From the NCBI GenBank assembly GCA_963082875.1, contig OY720102.1, positions 1,178,001-1,242,000 of the forward strand: a DNA stretch of 64,000 nucleotides, written 5' to 3'. Below are positions 57,586 to 64,000 of the stretch, one piece after another. Below the pieces are notes generated by a model. That model saw only the letters and a program-made list of their open reading frames with translations. It searched no databases and was not told the DNA's origin. Each line of letters starts with the position of its first letter. Position 1 is the stretch's first letter. Source of the stretch: Corella eumyota (lineage: Eukaryota > Chordata > Ascidiacea > Phlebobranchia > Corellidae). Made by a program: the position numbers and the translations under genes.

Positions 57586-59598
57586 ATGCCACATGAGGTA
57601 ATTAACCTTCAACTAGGCCATTACTCCAACTACATAGGAACACATTGGTGGAACTTACAAGAATCTTTATTTAATTACAATGAAGATGGCAAAGAATTAT
57701 CAGACATCGACCCTGATACCATGTTTCGGGAAGGCCAAAACCACAGAGGAGAAGTGACTTTTACACCACGTTTAATTGCAGTGGATTTAAAGGGCAGTAT
57801 GGGCTGTTTGCCACTTTATGGGACTTTGTATGGAAAACAGGAGATAACCGAAACTCAAGGTAAAAATAAAGTTTTGCTGCTGGTCTTACCTTTAAATTGT
57901 TGTTAATTTAATCTGTGTAAAATATTTATAATTATCCTCTATCCAAAAGTAATTTAAACTAAATCTGAATATCAAGTATTTTCGTTTTTATTTTTTGTAG
58001 CAAGCTACACTTGGGACAACAACGTTCAAACCTTCGCCTCAAAATCCTACCCAAAAAACGAGTTTCTTGAGGACTTGAGTAAAGAAGAAGAAATCTATGA
58101 ACTGGGGATCAAAAATGGAAAAGAGAATGGCAACAATAATGGGGAACCAGCCAAGATTTATAACTTGAATAAGCAAATCAATACTTGGTCTGACTACAAA
58201 CGCGTTCATTATCATCCCAGAAGTACTTTGTTGATCAACAACCATCTCCATGGTGACGATTCTTTTAACCACTGGGTGGCAGGGATCAATGAAGGTCATC
58301 AAGGGGTTATTATGGGTCAAGTTGAGGAGACAGTTAGGTTTTATGCGGAAGAATGTGATGCCATGCAAGGGTTTAATGTTGTTGTGGATCTTAATAACGG
58401 GTTTGGTGGGCTAGGGTCAAATGTACTTCAATACCTTAGTGATGAGTTTAAAGGTAAAACAAAAGCAGTTTTTCCTACAATGCCTGTTGGTTTTAAGGCA
58501 AGGACCGCAAGCAATAAAAAAACTGAAATGATTTCAACTCTGTTGTCGTTATCCAGTTTCTTGGAGCATAGTTCATTAGTTGCCCCACTCAGTTTAAATT
58601 GTGATTTGTTCCAGAAAAATGGCTTCACTCGAGATTTTCCATTTCTTAACTTTAGGCCGGGTTCGAGTTATCACTCAAGCTCAATACTCGCAACTACACT
58701 TGACTCTATCACTAGTTGTTACCGAACACGAGATCATATTTTTTCAATGTCTCAACTTGAACAAAATCTAACCAACGGAACTCGTAATTTACTATCCGTC
58801 GGTTCATCTTTCCCAGTTCCTTATGACATCACAAAGCACAATTGTTTCCCAGATTTTCTCTGTGATTTTTCGAACACAAATCCATGGATGACTTTAACAC
58901 CCTCAGTTGATGTGACTAAAATGTTTAAATCTACTTTAACACCACAAAGTAGCGAGCGATGCTATGCCCAAAACTTAAGTTTAAGTGGTTTTAAAAATGA
59001 TAGTTTAATATCCAACTCTGATCACCCTCTATACAGTTCAACACAGTTGCATCAATGCAAGGATATATCTTCAATGCTAAAACTCTATCTTTCAGAACGT
59101 TTTCCAAACAGTATCAGTAACACTGTGAACATCATTAAAGATTTAATCCAAATTAAATCTCCCTTTCCACATATCTTTTCCAATGAAATTCAAATTGATG
59201 GGTTTATTAAATCACAAGAGTTTAAATCAAATGGGCATACTGATCAATATACAGACTACTTGCTAAATGGTGATGGCCCATTAATTGCAAATGGGCATTC
59301 CAATTCCAAACCAGGCACGAGTAATGGTGTTAAACCAGTTTCAAATGGTGCTTATCCTAATCTGGTTGAAAATATCCCAATGATGACCGTTCTTCAAAGC
59401 TCAAGTAATTTGGCCTCACTTTTCCAGCGTTGCCAGACGCAAGGAACAGTTATAAGAAGATGGGCTTCACAGTGTAGGAACACTGATGTTGAGATTGAGA
59501 GGGAAGCACTGGAGGAGGCCATGGAACGGTTTCAAACTTTGGAAAAGGATTATCAAGCACTTGAAGGCGTGGAAAATGGAAATTCTTCATCAGATTAA
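57586..59598 (+). CDS. MSTO1: Misato homologue (mitochondrial distribution and morphology regulator)
   Basis: Two exons, 57586-57859 and 58001-59598, with a 141-bp GT-AG intron (acceptor TTTTTTGTAG). The protein starts MPHEVINLQLGHYSNYIGTH and has THWWNLQE, TFTPRLIAVDLKGS and, after the intron, ASYTWDNNVQTFASKSYPKN. Further matches to human MSTO1 are VHYHPRSTLLI, ECDAMQGFNVVVDLNNGFGG (tubulin/FtsZ-like GTPase-fold segment), HSSLVAPLSLN, SSSILATTLDSITSCYR and FPVPYDI. Misato is a cytosolic/outer-mitochondrial-membrane protein needed for mitochondrial fusion and network distribution. The length (about 620 residues) is slightly above human. An Asn/Ser/Gly-rich insert sits near 59280-59370. Poly(A) signal AATAAA at 59682-59687. 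Confidence 0.95.
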
Positions 59599-60446
59599 AA
59601 ACAAACAAAAACGACTTGAGTTGTACACCATAATAAACTTTAGTATTTTTTACTTGTGTGTTGTGTTACCTTTAAGTTTTCAATAAAAGAACAAATAATA
59701 CTTATTTGTACACAAGTTTAACAATCTGACAATATTTCTTCAGACATTAAATACAATTTCTTTAAAATTCTGTAAGCTACATGAACTACATAATATAAAC
59801 GAAACTGTTAAGTTATTACTTTTTGTACAAAATCTAATTTATGTTTTTTGAAGTGTTTGTTATATTAAATCGTTCTAATAAATCAAATTTAAAAAATACT
59901 CTTACCAAATTGGTTTAAAAGAAAGAGCTGGGGTATATATATGTACATTAAAATTAATATTTTTTTTTGCCACTGTGAAAATTTGGAAGTTCTTTTGTAA
60001 AATAAACGACAATACTTCAATTTGTTTGGTCTATAATTACACATTTTAAATATTTAAACTTATAGTCAAAAAATCCAATACCAAACTATTATATAACTTA
60101 CAAGCAAGTATAACCTATCTGTATTTCTAGAATAAGGGATTTATCAACTGAAAAGTAACAAAAACAAAAGTAAACAAATTTGATTTCCCAACTTAAGACC
60201 AGCAACTATAATTATCTATATATAAATATATCTTTAACAATATTCAATTTCTTACCAACAAAACCAATTTTAAATTCAGTTATAAATTAAAACACGACCA
60301 ACCCAAGACAAAAATGAAATATAAATCTACAAATATCTAATGAAGTAGCCATTATATTACTGTATAGTGTAATTGTATAAAAAAAACAACAAAAACAAAT
60401 AGATGAACTAATAGTTTTATCATTTTATGACCTAACAATGCCCAAA
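59599..60446. other. Intergenic region between convergent MSTO1 and CDC45
   Basis: It contains the MSTO1 3' UTR and poly(A) signal (59682) and presumably the CDC45 3' UTR. Otherwise AT-rich, with no exon or repeat that I recognise. Confidence 0.5.
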
Positions 60447-63400
60447 CTATGACATAATAGTAATTAGCGCATCCATAAAACGACTTTTATCCTCATTTTT
60501 AATAGTTATAATTGAGGTATCGAAATTATCATGCAAGGTCCGAGATTTTGTTCGCTCAGCCGCATGAAGAAAAGCGTTTCCGAATAAACTAAAAAGTGAG
60601 AACGTAAAAATAAATTAAAAGTGCTCAAAATAATAAAAATAAAAATCTAAAAAAATTAAAAAAGGAAAAACAGAAAATTTTCTACAAACTTTAAAAACTA
60701 TATCAACTATAAAAAGGATTTATTTAATCTACCATTTAGAAACAAGTTTTTATATCATAACCAAACTAACTTCAGCTACAACATAATTTCTAGCAAATTT
60801 GCAAAATTAACTTTTTTAGAATTTCTAAGCCATATTTTACCATAATTTACTTCCAAAAAATTAATTAAAACTAAGCTTACTTTTTCCTTGTCTCATCAGC
60901 TAGTGGAGGAATCCCGATAATAATCGTACTTTGTTCTTCTATGTTATGGGGAGCACAAATAACCAAGGGCAGGTTTCGTGCTTTTTCCCTTTTTAACTTA
61001 AAAGAAAAAAATTTAAAAAAATGTTTTTAACTTTAATTAAAACTTTAAAAATTTAATTTCAACTTTAAACATTTAAGTGTTCTCTTTTTGATTATAAAAG
61101 AATGGTTTAGTGCCTTTTTCAAAACTTTACAAAAAAAATAACATCAAAAATTTAAACAACATTTTCAGATATTCATACATTTTGTAAGGGGGTTACTTTT
61201 ATGGAAATTAACTTATGAAAATTTAGTTTAAAACTTGGCTTACCTTAGATAATGATTTCATGTAGGAATGTAAAAGATAATGTGAAAATAAATTCAAGAA
61301 AATGGGTTGACCAAAATATTTGTAATCTGGAGTACCCTGTATACAAAATATTAATATTATAGAGGTGAGTATCTATTAGGGACAAGCTTTGTACTTGTTA
61401 GTCTTTACTAGCCAATAGCTTGCCTACAGTTGAGATTTTAATTTTTGTAATATGGTTGCAAGTTGCAATTAATATTTGTTCGGCACCACAAATGGAAGTT
61501 TTGCTCACTTTGTAAGCTTTAAGTTGGACATACATTTATATAAATTCACTCCATTATAAATAAATTATTGTTTTTAACTTGAAAACTCTACCAAAAACAA
61601 CTATTATTACTCTAAAAACATCTGTTAAGTTAATTATAAAAAAAATTATAACTAGTACCTCTTGAACGCTTGTGTAAAGGAAAGGACCATAACTCATAAC
61701 TTGACCAATATCAATAAAAGAACTGACATTACTTTTAATTGACTTTAACTGAAGTTTTGCCAAGTTGAGACCTTCCTTCATCTTCGGGGCGGTTATTCTG
61801 AAGAAATGTTAATTAAAAGTAATTAAAATATTATATCTAGGTTATAATATCAAGTTAAGCAATGCTGGGTTTAAAACTAAATGTACATTTTAACATTTAA
61901 TTGTAAGTCTAAACAGTATATTGTAAAGTTTAAAATTTTAGCGTCTTAAGTAAAGTACATTGTCACCTAATTTAAATGTTTTACATTATCAATTTAACAT
62001 TAACTTTTAGTCAAATCAAATGCTTTTAACTAAAATAATTTAAAGTGATAACCAACCTTGACAAACTCTCCAGTGCTCCAACAAAATTTGAATTATCTTC
62101 CGGAAGGTTATTGTCAGTGGTTCCATTCTAAACAAAAACTCATTTTTGTTCAACATTAAAGATAAATCTTAATATATAAGTTTATCGTGCTAGATTCTAT
62201 AAATAAAGAAGCTTATTGGCTAATATATTTATATGTTTAATCTATAGGTCTACAAAATAAACAAAACTGTTGCTTGGGTAAATTATTGCAAGCATATATT
62301 AGTTAAGCGTTGCGACCATATTACGGGCGAGCTATCAACTAATAGTTTACAATTATTTTTCAACATTATTTAATAAACTTACAATATCTTCTAGTAGAGC
62401 TCCAACAGAATAAACTGCATCACTGGCACACAACTATAACAAATTTAACTTGGTTAAAACATAATATATATTTAAAATAAAATATATAATAAAAAATGGT
62501 GCAAAATATCATTAAAACTAATAAAGTAACCCTTTTTTTATTGAATTATCCTCGGTGTGGAAAGGTCAACTTTATTACCTAAATATAGAGTATAATCAGT
62601 TACTCCAACCCAGTTTTGAATTGCTAGTGGTAGTTTGGGATATTATAGATTATAATTGCCTGATAATTAAGCTTCTGGTTAGCTGGCTCAGCAGAAGTTT
62701 ATACCGTTTATAGCTTACTTAAGGATGCTACAGTATAAGAGCAGTTGGGATCAGACCCAAAACTTCAGGTAGTGAAACCAAGTGCTTAAAAACAATGTAA
62801 AAACGTGAAATAATATATAGTTTATTATATAACAAAAAAACATGAGCAAAACTTAAGTAATACAAACCTTGTGATTGAATCCATATTGGGCTGAGAAACT
62901 CTGATATTTCATATCTCTTAATCCAAACTTTTCAGCTGATTCTTCTACCAAAGATTGAAGATTTTCTCGCATTTTCGTGTCCATGAAAGCATAACTAAAA
63001 GATCATAATATTTACAAATTTTTAAATCAATTTCATTTATAACTATGCTACATTTACACAAATGCTAAAAATGTAAATGGACAATTGTATTAGTTTGGAC
63101 TATCACTAGAATCTCAATAAAAATGCCAAAAAAGTTTAAAAAAAAATAGGTTAATAAAACTTGTAAAAATTCATTTAAAATTATCATATAATTTATAGTA
63201 CATACAAGGGTATATAAATTACTTAAACAAATTTATGAACTATAGAAATAGTTTGATGTTACTTATAAAAATACCAACTTACTTTTGTTTACATTGAGTT
63301 AGTGGTATTCCCATTTCAGCAAGGAATTGATGAAGTCGTTTCATCCCAATGTTTGTCCAAACTTTAAAGGTTGTTGAAGTGGTGAGAGAGTGACACAAAC

Positions 63401-64000
63401 TTTCGAACAACGACCAGTGTCGATACAACGCAAGATCCAAACTTAATAAAAACAAAATTAATAAAACATTGATTTTAAATCTAATATAGTGAAAAATCTG
63501 CATAGAAAGATTAGAAAATTTATAAACCCACAAAAGCGAAAAAGATTTTTAAAATTTGATATTACCAGTCGTTTAATATTACTATTAGCTTGCCCTACAG
63601 TTGGCATTTTAATCGTTGACATATGGTCGCAACTCTCAACTAATATTTGTCGGCTTAATTTACTCTCGCACATTAATATACCCATGCACCACAAATGGCA
63701 GTTTGTTTTATTTTGTAGGCCTATAAATTAAACATACTCCTGAATTGCCCACTAAGCTTTATTATATAGATTACAGCATACTTACTCATGTTCAAAGTTA
63801 ACTTTTAAACAGTTAATTGATTTTGTGTTTTCATCGTCCTCATTCTGATGGTTCAACCTTGACATGTGACCTTGGAGGGTTAACACACTTGATACATATC
63901 TGGTAATAAATAAAATTAAACTATTTTAAGAAATTTAATAAATCTTTGAATGTAGGTTGGTTTAAATTTTAAAAAAATAGTATGTTATAATACATAAACC
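60447..64000 (-). CDS. CDC45: CDC45 replication factor (C-terminal part; continues beyond the right edge)
   Basis: Exons (high to low, approximate): 63902-63786, 63438-63283, 62995-62869, 62434-62383, 62128-62057, 61798-61661, 61338-61244, 60996-60881, 60588-60447; stop at 60447-60449. Recognition is direct: LDLALYRHWSLFESLCHSLT, GMKRLHQFLAEMGIPLTQCK, ENLQSLVEESAEKFGLRDMK, LNLAKLQLKSIKSNVSSFID, MSYGPFLYTSVQE, FLNLFSHYLLHSY, NLPLVICAPHN, and the end FGNAFLHAAERTKSRTLHDN ... SRFMDALITIMS. CDC45 joins MCM2-7 and GINS as the CMG replicative helicase in the nucleus. The acidic linker exon (63786-63902, NHQNEDDENTKS) precedes the conserved core. Exon order and spacing look normal; introns contain a tRNA-SINE and three copies of a second repeat family. 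Confidence 0.95.
61400..61560 (-). repeat. Dispersed repeat family 2
   Basis: Reverse orientation: ACTAGCCAATAGCTTGCCTA, ATATGGTTGCAAGTTGCAAT, GGCACCACAAATGGAAGTTT. In a CDC45 intron. Confidence 0.7.
62215..62345 (+). repeat. Dispersed repeat family 2, shorter copy
   Basis: TATAGGTCTACAAAATAAAC, ATATTAGTTAAGCGTTGCGA, ACGGGCGAGCTATCAACTAA, with the middle section shortened. Confidence 0.68.
62530..62790 (-). repeat. SINE family 1 copy in a CDC45 intron
   Basis: TTATCCTCGGTGTGGAAAGG at the tail end and AGACCCAAAACTTCAGGTAG near the B box. Confidence 0.78.
63566..63735 (-). repeat. Dispersed repeat family 2, well-preserved copy
   Basis: Runs from ACCAGTCGTTTAATATTACT through GCTTGCCCTACAGTTGGCAT and ATATGGTCGCAACTCTCAAC to TTTTGTAGGCCTATAAATTA. 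The best copy for building a consensus. Confidence 0.7.

Noticed and set aside
58039-58628. Minus-strand frames opposite MSTO1
   Set aside because: Shadows of a long conserved coding exon.

Overview
The window looks like nuclear DNA of an ascidian tunicate, most likely Ciona or a close relative. It is AT-rich, the genes have many short introns, the proteins are chordate-like, and copies of a composite tRNA-derived SINE resembling the ascidian Cics-1 type sit throughout the introns. All gene names come from reading translated exons against remembered family sequences; no search was run.

Layout, left to right. (1) 1-2834, minus strand: a NUSAP1-like SAP-domain protein running off the left edge, then an intronless CEP295-like coiled-coil protein. 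(2) 4434-32754, minus strand: one 28-kb TRPM channel gene of about 30 exons, ending in a NUDT9-homology domain (TRPM2-like). Its largest intron (7870-20219) holds a composite insertion: a near full-length L1/Tx1-like LINE (7901-12915), an array of C-type-lectin-like membrane receptor genes on the plus strand (12920-19450), and a second 140-bp copy of the LINE 5' end (about 19453-19593). A shared short direct repeat (7886-7900 and 19601-19615) bounds the whole block. A 76-bp minisatellite follows. (3) 33799-40120, plus strand: a tandem family of ZU5-domain transmembrane proteins and stand-alone UPA-like proteins, with one ZU5 copy broken by a 200-bp triplication. (4) 41423-44700, plus strand: four tandem thioredoxin copies, of which one is canonical, one has an altered active site and two are decayed. 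(5) 46702-56362, minus strand: a complete GALNT2 orthologue, with a cluster of CRE-type palindromes directly after its stop codon. (6) 57586-59598, plus strand: MSTO1 (misato) in two exons. (7) 60447-64000, minus strand: the C-terminal two-thirds or so of CDC45, running off the right edge.

The housekeeping genes (GALNT2, MSTO1, CDC45, CEP295-like, NUSAP1-like) look ordinary. The unusual material is the receptor array in the TRPM2-like intron. Its cytoplasmic tails carry repeated tyrosine motifs including ITIM-like ones, which suggests innate immune or allorecognition signalling. It appears to have arrived as a DNA block joined exactly at the 5' end of a LINE. The TRPM2-like protein is also notable because its Nudix box keeps the residues that human TRPM2 has lost.
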